Assembly (NCBI GenBank): GCA_913050645.1
Contig: CAJXAG010000020.1
Coordinates: 1 to 16,392 of the forward strand
Origin: an uncultured bacterium
GTDB lineage: Bacteria > Patescibacteriota > Minisyncoccia > Phycocordibacterales > UBA918
Length of the DNA stretch: 16,392 nucleotides
Direction: 5' to 3'
Position numbers and translations under genes: made by a program. Shown one piece after another: positions 1 through 6,442 of the stretch; position 1 is the first letter of the stretch; every line of letters begins with the position of its first letter. The notes under the pieces are model-generated. The model was given only the letters and a program-made list of their open reading frames with translations, did not search any database and was not told the DNA's origin.

Positions 1-569
1 ATGATGTCTTCAACGGCGATACCGGTGCTTTCAATCGCGTTTACCAAGTCGTTGAGGTGCTGTTCAAAGGTGGTGACGAACAGTGAGTCAACCTCAAGCT
101 TTGTACCGTGCATACCTTGCGGTTTTCCAAGTACGACGTCACCATCAACATGATAGGAGAGTGGAATGGCATGCAGTACTTTACGGTTTGGAATATGTTC
201 AAGAATGCGTTCTTCACTGTCCTGCATTGCTTTCTCAATGTCGATACCAGTTATTTCTGAGTCAGCGCGAGTGGTGATTACTTCACCACGTGAGGTGATC
301 TCATCAATACCAATTCCTCCCATAGCAACGTACGCGCGTTTTACCTCAACACCTGCCGCTTTTTCTGCCTGCGCAACGGCACTGCGCACACTGCGTACGA
401 CGTCAGTTTCGTTGATGATGTAACCGTTACGCAAGCCGCGGCTTTCAGCGTATCCAGTACCGATGATTTGCGGTAGGGCACGTTCACCTTTGTTTTTGGG
501 TACACGAACAATCACCACCTTTACTTGGTAGGTTCCGACATCGATTCCTGTGATAATCCTATCTGACAT
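1..569 (-). CDS. ftsA: Cell division protein FtsA (N-terminal part, cut by window edge)
   Basis: FtsA is an actin-like ATPase that tethers FtsZ filaments to the inner face of the cell membrane. Translation from the ATG at 569 gives 189 residues with no stop before the window edge, so the C-terminal half and membrane-targeting helix are missing. The N-terminus has the phosphate-1 motif of the actin/Hsp70 fold (TGIDVGTYQVKVVI, residues 7-20). Further features are VAMGG near residue 81 and the SHS2-type segment GMHGTKLEVDSLFVTT at residues 152-167, which matches the GMxGxxLE stretch typical of FtsA. No Shine-Dalgarno site precedes the ATG. An extended -10 promoter lies about 55 bp upstream. The gene lies downstream of ybeY on the same strand but probably has its own promoter. 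ftsZ would be expected beyond position 1, which cannot be seen here. Confidence 0.93.
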   Translation of the reverse strand, partial: MSDRIITGIDVGTYQVKVVIVRVPKNKGERALPQIIGTGYAESRGLRNGYIINETDVVRSVRSAVAQAEKAAGVEVKRAYVAMGGIGIDEITSRGEVITTRADSEITGIDIEKAMQDSEERILEHIPNRKVLHAIPLSYHVDGDVVLGKPQGMHGTKLEVDSLFVTTFEQHLNDLVNAIESTGIAVEDI

Positions 570-623
570 ATATTTCTACGTGTGCCACAAAAACAGCGCC
601 TGTGCGCATCGCGTCATAGATCT

Positions 624-632
624 AGTATATCA
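624..632 (-). promoter_or_regulatory. Putative extended -10 promoter of ftsA
   Basis: Read on the minus strand this is TGATATACT, an extended -10 element (TG, one base, TATACT). No convincing -35 is seen. The predicted start near 617 gives a leader of about 48 nt before the ftsA ATG at 569. The 8-nt palindrome TAGATCTA lies at the expected transcription start. Confidence 0.5.
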
Positions 633-663
633 CCCTGTGTCGGGTAATCATTGTGGATTATAC

Positions 664-1044
664 CTACTTAAGGCCGTATTTCTTGCAGAACTTCTGCTCA
701 AGCTTTTCCATGTGTTCACCGTGGTCGTAACCATGTAAGTGTAAGCAGCCGTGTATAAAAAGAAAGCCAATATAACCGTTCGGGGTCATATTGAAATCCC
801 CCGCTTCTTTTTTGGCGATGGTAGGGGTGATAAATATTTCTCCAGCAGCTTCTTCAAGCGGGAAGGAGAGGACGTTTGGAGTGTATGTTTTGCCGCGATA
901 CACTTCATTGAGCCACTGTGCACGTGTGCCACCGACAAAAGCTAAGGAGAGGTGGTATTTTTTTCCAAGAATGTCATTTTTTATGTCTTCGTACGGGAGT
1001 TTTGGATAGCTCCGTGCGGTTGCGGTAATACAAAATGTTTCCAT
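664..1044 (-). CDS. ybeY: Endoribonuclease YbeY (rRNA maturation factor)
   Basis: YbeY is a zinc-dependent single-strand endoribonuclease involved in 16S rRNA 3'-end maturation and ribosome quality control in the cytoplasm. The 126-residue product carries the family signature HxxxHxxxxxH as HGCLHLHGYDH, with zinc ligands H98, H102 and H108. The preceding region (NVLSFPLEE, then GEIFITP) matches the conserved strand of the family. It is shorter than the roughly 155 residues of E. coli YbeY, mainly at the N-terminus, as is usual in reduced genomes. The ATG at 1044 lies 10 nt after a perfect TGC-TATAAT box, so the mRNA is probably leaderless. A terminator separates it from rpsU upstream, and ftsA follows 94 nt downstream. 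Confidence 0.93.
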   Translation of the reverse strand: METFCITATARSYPKLPYEDIKNDILGKKYHLSLAFVGGTRAQWLNEVYRGKTYTPNVLSFPLEEAAGEIFITPTIAKKEAGDFNMTPNGYIGFLFIHGCLHLHGYDHGEHMEKLEQKFCKKYGLK

Positions 1045-1054
1045 ATCGCGAGCT

Positions 1055-1063
1055 ATTATAGCA
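1055..1063 (-). promoter_or_regulatory. Extended -10 promoter of ybeY (near-leaderless)
   Basis: The minus strand reads TGCTATAAT: a consensus -10 hexamer with the TGn extension. Ten bases separate the hexamer from the ybeY ATG at 1044, so transcription would start about 3 nt before the start codon. There is no Shine-Dalgarno site in that space. Confidence 0.65.
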
Positions 1064-1074
1064 CTCAGAACAAC

Positions 1075-1100
1075 AAAAAACTGCCTTCTAGGCAGTTTTT
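1075..1100 (-). terminator. Rho-independent terminator after rpsU
   Basis: On the minus strand the hairpin ACTGCC-TAGA-AGGCAGT type stem is followed by TTTTTGTTG, about 10 nt after the rpsU stop. The flanking A and T runs make it close to symmetrical. It sits immediately upstream of the ybeY promoter and insulates ybeY from rpsU. Confidence 0.8.
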
Positions 1101-1109
1101 GAGGATTTA

Positions 1110-1355
1110 TTAGCGTCGGCGACCAGTTCGTTCCTGGATCTTTCCGAGCTTGAGCTGCATCTCGTAGTTAGCTTTTTTGTTGAGCTTTTTAAGACGGCCG
1201 AATTTTCGTACGTTCTCGCTCTTTGTTCGCGCAAAGTAACGGTTCTTTCGCATTCGAGGAATGATTCCTGAACCCTGAACTCGCTTTGTAAAGCGACGGA
1301 TGACGTTTGCGCTACTTTCATTGTTATTCTTTTCTACTTGGACGTTTGTTGCCAT
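1110..1355 (-). CDS. rpsU: Small ribosomal subunit protein bS21
   Basis: bS21 is a small, very basic protein of the 30S platform close to the 16S rRNA 3' end (anti-Shine-Dalgarno region), where it helps translation initiation. The 81-residue product from the ATG at 1355 has the S21 pattern: ESSANVIRRFTKRVQGSG (residues 13-30), then a long helix rich in Arg and Lys (RMRKNRYFARTKSENVRK). The basic C-terminal tail makes it somewhat longer than E. coli S21 (71). An in-frame ATG at 1388 would add 11 residues but lies upstream of the predicted -10 box, and the shorter start matches the family. The ATG lies 11 nt after the -10 box, so the message has almost no leader. Confidence 0.9.
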   Translation of the reverse strand: MATNVQVEKNNNESSANVIRRFTKRVQGSGIIPRMRKNRYFARTKSENVRKFGRLKKLNKKANYEMQLKLGKIQERTGRRR

Positions 1356-1366
1356 ATGTGCGCGCA

Positions 1367-1395
1367 AGAATAGCATGTTGTGGTGCACAGTGCAA
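1367..1395 (-). promoter_or_regulatory. Promoter of rpsU (near-leaderless)
   Basis: Minus strand: -35 TTGCAC (1390-1395), 17-bp spacer, -10 TATTCT (1367-1372) preceded by TGC. The rpsU ATG at 1355 begins 11 nt after the -10, predicting a leader of about 4 nt. Confidence 0.55.
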
Positions 1396-1404
1396 GGGGG
1401 CTTT

Positions 1405-1442
1405 TATTGCTATTTCTGCTGTATTTTGTTTAGATAGCAATA
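1405..1442 (+). promoter_or_regulatory. Inverted repeat and putative promoter of the orphan gene
   Basis: TATTGCTAT (1405-1413) and ATAGCAATA (1434-1442) are perfect 9-bp inverted arms 20 nt apart. A weak sigma70-like promoter lies across them: TTGCTA (1407-1412), 17-bp spacer, TTAGAT (1430-1435). The arrangement could be an operator over a promoter or a hairpin; the sequence alone does not decide. Confidence 0.35.
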
Positions 1443-1470
1443 GTTTGTTTTTCTAGAGAAAGGACGCGCC

Positions 1471-2166
1471 ATGAAACCACATAAACGTGTCGGTACTTGT
1501 CTGCAAAACTGTGTTGCCCTTACCGAAAAGGGCTTCTTGGAAAAGGGTATTTTGATCGATCAACATTGCGGGCCTGAGAATCGTTCACTTCCTATTCGAC
1601 CTGCCGTTGATCTTAGGCAGGGAGTATCTAATCTGTATAAAGGATTGACCTGTCGAGAGGTTGCTGAACAACGTGCGAGCTCTAAGGGTCGACGTGTATA
1701 TAATGCATGTTTTGTAAATTTTGATGGGCAGCCTGCACTGGTGCCGCGCAATCCTGCTGATAGAGAGCAAGTGATACTGTATGTCCCATCCCTTGTGGAG
1801 CTTCCGTTTGGTGTGGGCTACCATAGCCCGCTTTTGATGACGCAAGGACCGGTGGTTTTTCATCCCCACAATCGAGTACGTGACGGCACCTTCGCGCTTG
1901 GTGAAGCCTGGGAAGACGATAAAACGACAGTTGTGGTTCTTGAGCCCGACATGAAAGTTATGGTCTCTTCGCGTAAGTGGGACGGTGATAAAGGGTACTT
2001 TGTGCATGTGGTTACTATCGCACGCAGTGAGTACTATTTGATTATGCGCTGTCCGCGACCAGCTGAAATGCGATGGTTTGACGCTACTATGCGTGAGATT
2101 CGTGCAGAAGAGCATACGTATCGTATGAACACAGATGGTGTATATCGCTCACGACACGGGGGATGA
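1471..2166 (+). CDS. Hypothetical protein, orphan, not recognised
   Basis: I do not recognise this 231-residue protein. It is probably soluble: there is no signal peptide or membrane helix. Cysteines occur in GTCLQNC (C10, C14) and later in single positions (DQHCGPEN, LTCREV, NACFVNF, MRCPRP), but with no regular zinc-finger spacing. The middle part (residues about 95-200) alternates hydrophobic and charged residues like a beta-rich fold. Unlike most genes here it has a clear Shine-Dalgarno site (AGAAAGGA, about 7 nt before ATG 1471). It is also the only gene in the window ending in TGA. It stands alone on the plus strand between minus-strand housekeeping genes, with its own promoter and a strong terminator. 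These traits suggest an accessory or transferred gene. The reading frame is well supported; the function is unknown. Confidence 0.75.
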   Translation: MKPHKRVGTCLQNCVALTEKGFLEKGILIDQHCGPENRSLPIRPAVDLRQGVSNLYKGLTCREVAEQRASSKGRRVYNACFVNFDGQPALVPRNPADREQVILYVPSLVELPFGVGYHSPLLMTQGPVVFHPHNRVRDGTFALGEAWEDDKTTVVVLEPDMKVMVSSRKWDGDKGYFVHVVTIARSEYYLIMRCPRPAEMRWFDATMREIRAEEHTYRMNTDGVYRSRHGG

Positions 2167-2167
2167 A

Positions 2168-2205
2168 CACAAAGGCCGCGACGATAGTCGCGGCCTTTCT
2201 TGTGT
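2168..2205 (+). terminator. Strong terminator after the orphan gene, possibly bidirectional
   Basis: Perfect 12-bp GC-rich stem: AAAGGCCGCGAC (2171-2182), loop GATA, GTCGCGGCCTTT (2187-2198), followed by CTTGTGTCTGTG. It begins 4 nt after the TGA stop. It also lies just beyond the stop of the convergent HisRS-like gene (2214) and may end both transcripts. Confidence 0.8.
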
Positions 2206-2213
2206 CTGTGTGC

Positions 2214-3398
2214 TTATGCACTCGCTACTTTTGGTGATCGTCTGAGTTTTGTTAAAAGATCACTTGTGGAGATTTGTTCTTGTGTGCGTGCGTTCATGTT
2301 GCGGAGAATGACGCCGTCTTCTACAAACTCTTTTTGTCCGATAATAATGGTGTATTCCACCTCTTGTTTCTCCGCGTCGCGTAGCTGTGCTGAAAGTGAA
2401 TCACTCGCGAGATTTTGATGTACGTTAATGCCTGCTTTGCGGAGTTCATCAACAAGAATGAGGCTTTTGATTTTTGGTCCAAATCCAAGCTGTACGACAT
2501 ACACGGTCGGTACACCAAGTTTTATCCTTGGTTGACGTGCAGGAGCTTTTTTGTTGCGCAGTACCACTACAGCACCAGCTGCGGGAATTTGTTTCTTGGT
2601 ATTTCGATAGACAAACTCATTGTATCGTCCACCACGGATAAGCAGTGGTTCTTCATCAAGTCGTCCTCCATCTTCATCAAGAAGGTCAACGGAGAAGAGT
2701 GCGTCAGAGTAGCATTCGTGATGCCCGATTAGTTTTGGATCGATTTCGTACTGAGCGTCAGCCATGTCGAGGTACTCAATAATCTCTCGGAAGTGCTTTC
2801 GACTTGAGTCAGTAAGGTACTCCAGTGGATTCGGAGACTTGTATGCCAAGTCGTGCTCCTTTTCAATAAGGTGCGACAGAGCGGTCAGCGCGTGCTCTTT
2901 CATAAGTTCACGTGCTGCTTCAGGCATATCGTCAATACGCTTTTTTAAGTAGTTGGTGAGTTCACGGATGTATCGTACCGATGAATCACGATCACCTAGT
3001 GAGTTTATGCGAATCGTGTGGTTAGTGTAACCAAGGTCGTTTGCCAGCGCCGTTGAAGTTTGGATAAGGATTGCTTCAGCGATACTTTTTTCAACATTGA
3101 AAATCTGCAATGAAAGTGCAGCTTCGCCAGAGCGCGGTACTTGCTCGATGGTGTAGAACAAAAGCGGCTCGTCAATTTCGTGGAGTTTGTTCTCACACAG
3201 GGTATTCACACCATAGGTGAGCATGCCATGCAGTGCATCGTGGCGTCGTGCCTGTGCAGAAGCCGTGTGGTCAAGTTTCTTGCTACAGTCTTTGCATCCA
3301 GGGTGTTTCTGGAGTTCATCAACGCTCTTGAAGCCAAAATATTCGGCGGTGTTGATTGCTTGTTTTAAGAAGTCTGTTGCAGTGATTTCCATAGGCAT
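2214..3398 (-). CDS. Histidyl-tRNA-synthetase-like protein with degenerate catalytic motifs
   Basis: This 394-residue protein has the layout of a class II histidyl-tRNA synthetase. INSLGD at 131-136, an insertion-like helical stretch, EIDPKLI at 218-224, GGRYNEF at 256-262 and a C-terminal HGTP anticodon-binding domain (about 295-388, PTVYVVQLG to SDLLTKL) all align with HisRS. The catalytic signatures are altered. The motif 2 region reads EQVPRSGEAALSLQIFNVE without the FRxExP arginine. The RGLDYY histidine-binding motif is replaced by GHHECY (225-230). The motif 3 region AAGAVVVLRNK lacks the usual GxxxER pattern. The motif 1 region holds HPGCKDC with nearby histidines, a possible metal site. 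It is probably not a conventional HisRS; a regulatory, HisZ-like or tRNA-binding role is possible. It follows lepB by 12 nt and is likely cotranscribed. The family assignment is firm and the role is open. Confidence 0.82.
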   Translation of the reverse strand: MPMEITATDFLKQAINTAEYFGFKSVDELQKHPGCKDCSKKLDHTASAQARRHDALHGMLTYGVNTLCENKLHEIDEPLLFYTIEQVPRSGEAALSLQIFNVEKSIAEAILIQTSTALANDLGYTNHTIRINSLGDRDSSVRYIRELTNYLKKRIDDMPEAARELMKEHALTALSHLIEKEHDLAYKSPNPLEYLTDSSRKHFREIIEYLDMADAQYEIDPKLIGHHECYSDALFSVDLLDEDGGRLDEEPLLIRGGRYNEFVYRNTKKQIPAAGAVVVLRNKKAPARQPRIKLGVPTVYVVQLGFGPKIKSLILVDELRKAGINVHQNLASDSLSAQLRDAEKQEVEYTIIIGQKEFVEDGVILRNMNARTQEQISTSDLLTKLRRSPKVASA

Positions 3399-3410
3399 TT
3401 TTTTAGTCTA

Positions 3411-4058
3411 CTAACTACTAATGTCCGCTATTGCCGTACCGGTAAGTATGTTCTTTCCAGGCATGACTTCAATTTCGGTGAAAGGGAAGAGTCGCAAAAA
3501 TGCTCTTCCGACGATGTTTTCGCGTTGGAGAATACCCCAAGCACGTGAATCTGAGCTGTAGTCACGGTTATCTCCCATGACAAAATATTCACGTTCACCA
3601 AGTTCTTCGGTAAGGAAGGTGTTTGGCGCCATCTCCTTTATGTATTGTTCATCCAGTACGTACCCATTTGGATTTTCGTCATTTGTGATAGTAACGACAT
3701 TGCCGTCTATGCTGATGGTGTCGCCTGGCACACCGATGACTCGCTTAATAAAGAAGGTTGACGGGTTGCGTGGGTAGCGGAAGATGATGACGTCGCCTGC
3801 CGCAGGTTCCTCAAAGCGGTAGGATATCTGGTCGACGATGAGGTATTCACCTGACTGGAAGGTATTTTCCATAGAGGAACCAGACACAATAAACGGCTGT
3901 GCAATAAACCAACGGATGGGGATCACGATAATAAGTGCAATCAGTGCAAACTGAACGATTTCCGTCAGTGGATGAGGTTCTTTCTTTTTGGTTTGTTCAA
4001 CGTGTACCTCGTCAGTGCTTATTTTATGTTCGTCATGATGCTCATTGGGTGTACTCAT
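3411..4058 (-). CDS. lepB: Signal peptidase I
   Basis: Signal peptidase I is the membrane serine protease that cuts signal peptides from exported proteins on the outer face of the membrane. The 215-residue product has a charged cytoplasmic N-terminus and one membrane helix (about residues 34-54). The catalytic serine motif SGSSMENTF follows (Ser62; the common form is SMxPT, so the Pro position is changed). The lysine of the Ser/Lys dyad is Lys105 in FIKRVIGVPGD, and the box E motif GDNRDYSSDSRAWG is at 162-175. All boxes are present in order and the length is normal for the family. The stop is 12 nt before the HisRS-like start, indicating an operon. It is divergent from pth. Substrates in this window would include the signal-peptide-bearing pilin-like proteins. 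Confidence 0.95.
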   Translation of the reverse strand: MSTPNEHHDEHKISTDEVHVEQTKKKEPHPLTEIVQFALIALIIVIPIRWFIAQPFIVSGSSMENTFQSGEYLIVDQISYRFEEPAAGDVIIFRYPRNPSTFFIKRVIGVPGDTISIDGNVVTITNDENPNGYVLDEQYIKEMAPNTFLTEELGEREYFVMGDNRDYSSDSRAWGILQRENIVGRAFLRLFPFTEIEVMPGKNILTGTAIADISS

Positions 4059-4085
4059 AGGCTTTTAGAAAAGTTGTTAATCACT

Positions 4086-4114
4086 ATTATATGCGAAATC
4101 ACGTTCAGAAACAA
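4086..4114 (-). promoter_or_regulatory. Promoter of lepB
   Basis: Minus strand: -35 TTGTTT (4109-4114), 17-bp spacer, consensus -10 TATAAT (4086-4091). The predicted leader is about 20 nt, without a Shine-Dalgarno match. The -35 overlaps the left arm of the 19-bp palindrome at 4110-4150. Confidence 0.65.
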
Positions 4115-4150
4115 ATAAGCGCAAAATCGTAGATTTTGCGCTTATTTGTT
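4110..4150. repeat. Perfect 19-bp inverted repeat between divergent lepB and pth
   Basis: Left arm AACAAATAAGCGCAAAATC (4110-4128), loop GTA, right arm (4132-4150) its exact complement. The arms touch the promoter elements of both genes: lepB -35 on the left and the TG of the pth extended -10 on the right. No terminator is needed between two divergent promoters, so a shared operator or a repeat element is more likely. Confidence 0.85.
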
Positions 4151-4155
4151 ATACT
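4147..4155 (+). promoter_or_regulatory. Extended -10 promoter of pth (leaderless)
   Basis: TGTTATACT, an extended -10 element, ends 7 nt before the pth ATG at 4163. Transcription is expected at 4162-4163, so the message would start at or one base before the start codon. No useful -35 is seen at 17 bp. Confidence 0.65.
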
Positions 4156-4162
4156 TTTTTCA

Positions 4163-4753
4163 ATGTTTTATATAGTGGGATTAGGAAACCCAGGGGAGCG
4201 ATACAAAGACACACGACATAACGTCGGGTGGATGGTTTTGGACTACATGGTAGACACACTCGGGTTGCCAGAAGCGTATAGCTCAAGCAAGTACGCAGGA
4301 CGTGTTTGCGAAGGAGCGCTTGGTGGAGAGGAGGTGACGCTCTTGTACCCAAATACTTTTATGAATAAGTCTGGTTCTGCAGTAAAGAAATTGGTATCAA
4401 AAGGTGAGGAAGAGAAACTTATTGTAGTGTATGACGACGTTGATCTACCAGTGGGAGAGATAAAAATATCCCAAGGAAAGGGAAGTGGTGGCCATAATGG
4501 TATTAGTTCTATTGTTTCAGCGCTCGGGAGTAAGAACTTTGTTCGTGTGCGGGTTGGTATTGCTGGAAAGAGCTTGTTTGGTCACACAAAACGACCAACA
4601 GGTGATCGGTTGCCAAGGCATGTACTTGGAGATTTTAAAAGAAGGGAACAAAAGGAGCTTCAGGGAGTGCTTCCGAAAGCTTCTGAAGCCATACAGGCTG
4701 TTATTTCTGATGGAGTGCAAAAAGCGATGAATGAAATGAACAAACGAACGTAG
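4163..4753 (+). CDS. pth: Peptidyl-tRNA hydrolase
   Basis: Pth releases peptides from peptidyl-tRNAs that drop off the ribosome, recycling tRNA. The 196-residue product shows the full family pattern: YIVGLGNPGERY (3-14), catalytic His19 in DTRHNVGW, the NTFMNKSG asparagine segment, the catalytic aspartate in VVYDDVDLP, and the tRNA-binding segment SGGHNGISS. Length is typical (E. coli 194). An upstream in-frame ATG at 4136 is rejected: it lies inside the palindrome, the extension matches no family member, and the predicted transcript starts at 4162-4163. The gene stands alone on the plus strand, divergent from lepB, and a repeat-rich spacer follows it. Confidence 0.95.
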   Translation: MFYIVGLGNPGERYKDTRHNVGWMVLDYMVDTLGLPEAYSSSKYAGRVCEGALGGEEVTLLYPNTFMNKSGSAVKKLVSKGEEEKLIVVYDDVDLPVGEIKISQGKGSGGHNGISSIVSALGSKNFVRVRVGIAGKSLFGHTKRPTGDRLPRHVLGDFKRREQKELQGVLPKASEAIQAVISDGVQKAMNEMNKRT

Positions 4754-4856
4754 TGAGTATTGTGAATTTTGTTCCCAATTTTTCTATCCTTAAGGAAAAT
4801 TTCTGGACCAGTACAATTAAACTCAACAATAGAGCTATACTCAAACCACAAACACT

Positions 4857-4973
4857 CTGGACTGCTTCGCGAAAGCTCGCGCGAAAGCTCGCAGTGACGG
4901 CAACTTTGTTGTCGTCTGCAGAAAAATCGAAGATTTTTCCGTCTTCGCGAGGCCACAGTCGAAGCGATCTTGA
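4857..4973. repeat. Dispersed inverted repeat, copy A (paired halves)
   Basis: The first half (4857-4900) starts CTGGACTGCTTCGC and ends CTCGCAGTGACGG, with an internal tandem duplication of GCGAAAGCTCGC. The second half (about 4940-4973) is an inverted, diverged copy: CCGTCTTCGCGAGG to CGAAGCGATCTTG. Between them is a small hairpin, GAAAAATC-GAA-GATTTTTC (4921-4939). The same repeat family occurs at 10295-10324 and 11083-11191. The stretch 4754-4995 shows no believable gene. Confidence 0.7.
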
Positions 4974-4995
4974 ACATTAATGAGCATAGGTGTCA

Positions 4996-5037
4996 TATAA
5001 AAGAACGGCAATCGTATGCGATTGCCGTTCTTTTATA
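4996..5037. terminator. Bidirectional terminator between pth and rpsA
   Basis: Perfect 19-bp stem: TATAAAAGAACGGCAATCG (4996-5014), loop TATG, complement at 5019-5037. T-rich sequence follows the stem on either strand. It lies 12 nt beyond the rpsA stop on the minus strand and also closes plus-strand read-through from pth. Confidence 0.85.
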
Positions 5038-5048
5038 AAGTGTGCTAA

Positions 5049-6137
5049 CTACTTAGCTTCTGTTTCCTTGAATACAAGGGTCATTCGCTGTTCTTTTGGT
5101 TCAAACAGTGAAATCTTGAACTTCTGCACACCTCCGAGTGGGAGCTGTGTCTTCAAATCGTCCTCGTTTTCAAACTCAGAGATGTGTACCAAGCCGGCAA
5201 CACCTTCTTCGATTGAAGCAAGCGCACCGTGCTTGTTGTACTTGATAACCACACCATCAACAGTGTCGTCCTTTGAGTACTTCTTTGCTGCCGCTTCCCA
5301 AGGGTTTTCACGGAGCTGTTTGATGGAAAGTGAGATCTTGTCGTCCTTCACTTCAATAACCTTCACTTGTACCTTGTCGCCAACCTTGAACATTGCGCGG
5401 GTGTCTTCTACAAGACCCCAGTCAAGCTCAGAGATATGCACAAGACCTTCAAGGCCATCTTCGATCTTCACGAAGACACCAAAGTCAACTGCGCCGGTAA
5501 CCTCGCCATTAAGCACGTCACCAACTTCATACTTGTTCACTTTTTCTTCCTTCGCTTCTTTCTCTTGTGGTCCCTTTTCAGAGAAGATGAGCTTACCTTC
5601 TTTCTGGTCTGCAGTGATAATCACTACTGAAAGGTGTTTACCAATGAGTTCGTTTAGTGCTGTAAGGATCTTGTCCTTATCACCATCAGCTACCCGTGGG
5701 TAGTTTTCAGCTGAAAGCTGTGACGCAGGAAGGAATCCTTGGATGCCTTGCCAGTCGATGATAAGTCCACCCTTGTTTGCTTCCTTCACTTCCAACGAAA
5801 GAATGGCGCTGTTCTTCGCTGCTGCTTCTGCATCAGCCCAGATAAGTGCCTGTCGAGCTTCTTTAAGGGAAAGTTCGATGTATCCGTCTTCGTTACTCGC
5901 ATCTACCACTTTTGCAGCGATGGTGTCACCAACTGATACTTTTCGGAGAATATCGCGAGCGTTCATGTACTCACGTCCGAAGATAAGACCTGAACCGAAT
6001 GGGTGTAGGTCAATAAAGACGCGTGCGCGTCCAATAGCTGAAACAGTACCCTCAATGATCTCACCCACCTGTGGTGGAACGGGACTTTCAGCAACATAGT
6101 TTTGCATCACCGTAGATGCAACTGCTGTTTCTGACAT
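5049..6137 (-). CDS. rpsA: Ribosomal protein S1, four S1 domains
   Basis: S1 binds mRNA on the 30S subunit and helps start codons reach the decoding site, which matters most for mRNAs lacking a Shine-Dalgarno site. The 362-residue product has four OB-fold S1 domains at roughly 24-93, 107-187, 204-274 and 288-357. Domains 3 and 4 carry the clearest signatures (GEVTGAVDFGVFVKI...EGLVHISEL and GVVIKYNKHGALASI...AGLVHISEF). E. coli S1 has six domains; four is common elsewhere. I chose the ATG at 6137 (MSETAVAST); an in-frame ATG at 6191 adds 18 residues unlike the family and lies in the leader hairpin region. Upstream there is no strong Shine-Dalgarno site. Binding of S1 to its own leader is a known control in E. 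coli and would fit the leader seen here. Confidence 0.9.
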   Translation of the reverse strand: MSETAVASTVMQNYVAESPVPPQVGEIIEGTVSAIGRARVFIDLHPFGSGLIFGREYMNARDILRKVSVGDTIAAKVVDASNEDGYIELSLKEARQALIWADAEAAAKNSAILSLEVKEANKGGLIIDWQGIQGFLPASQLSAENYPRVADGDKDKILTALNELIGKHLSVVIITADQKEGKLIFSEKGPQEKEAKEEKVNKYEVGDVLNGEVTGAVDFGVFVKIEDGLEGLVHISELDWGLVEDTRAMFKVGDKVQVKVIEVKDDKISLSIKQLRENPWEAAAKKYSKDDTVDGVVIKYNKHGALASIEEGVAGLVHISEFENEDDLKTQLPLGGVQKFKISLFEPKEQRMTLVFKETEAK

Positions 6138-6184
6138 ATTTTTCTTTTTATCCGACGACACGCGTCCGTACTGCCATGTCTCAT

Positions 6185-6283
6185 CACCCACTAATCACAT
6201 AATTAAGTGAACCTGGGTGGCCCGCCTAACTTTTGACTGGCGTCAAAACTTGGGAGGGCAAGCCGTAAGCATCAGTACGGGTT
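6185..6283 (-). promoter_or_regulatory. Candidate structured leader RNA of rpsA (three abutting hairpins)
   Basis: Three inverted repeats lie end to end without linkers. 6185-6219 has CACCCA/TGGGTG outer arms and an inner imperfect palindrome. 6220-6259 has an 18-position stem with mismatches; its tip arms TTTTGAC/GTCAAAA enclose TGGC. 6260-6283 has AAGCCGTA/TACGGGTT with one mismatch. The block ends 47 nt upstream of the rpsA ATG. The strand is inferred from position; the middle stem pairs slightly better as plus-strand RNA because one position becomes G-U. The rest of the gene-free stretch 6138-6490 holds the promoters of rpsA and of the divergent gene. Confidence 0.5.
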
Positions 6284-6401
6284 TTAACGTGTGCCGCTAG
6301 AACTAATAACTCCGTTTCTACCTTCGTTCGCTCGGTTATATAAATGTAAACATTGATACAACGCTCGCTCACTTGGTAGTAAACTCCAAAAGAGTGGAGC
6401 A

Positions 6402-6429
6402 ACTATAACAAATATAAGTAAAAAGGCAA
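6402..6429 (-). promoter_or_regulatory. Putative promoter of rpsA
   Basis: Minus strand: TTGCCT (6424-6429), 16-bp spacer, TATAGT (6402-6407) preceded by TGT, an extended -10. A start near 6395 gives a leader of about 258 nt that includes the three hairpins. No better promoter is seen nearer the gene. Confidence 0.45.
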
Positions 6430-6442
6430 TAACTGTCGGACG

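Noticed and set aside
1585..2115. Open frame of 176 codons on the minus strand
   Set aside because: It is the antisense shadow of the orphan gene, which has a Shine-Dalgarno site, promoter and terminator in its own frame.
2164..2166. UGA read as an amino acid, as in some CPR lineages
   Set aside because: The TGA sits directly before a strong terminator, and the other genes read well without in-frame TGA, so code 11 is adequate.
4753..4980. Open frame of 75 codons starting with GTG right after pth
   Set aside because: It runs through the dispersed repeat (copy A) and its small hairpin, has no ribosome site or family resemblance, and its composition reflects the repeat.
4990..5703. Open frame of 237 codons on the plus strand opposite rpsA
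   Set aside because: It is Ser/Thr-rich low-complexity translation antisense to the four S1 domains and starts inside the terminator.
6185..6290. tRNA, tmRNA, SRP RNA or 6S RNA in the rpsA upstream region
   Set aside because: The stems do not form a cloverleaf, there is no T-loop GGTTCRA pattern in the right place, and none of the conserved motifs of those RNAs is visible.
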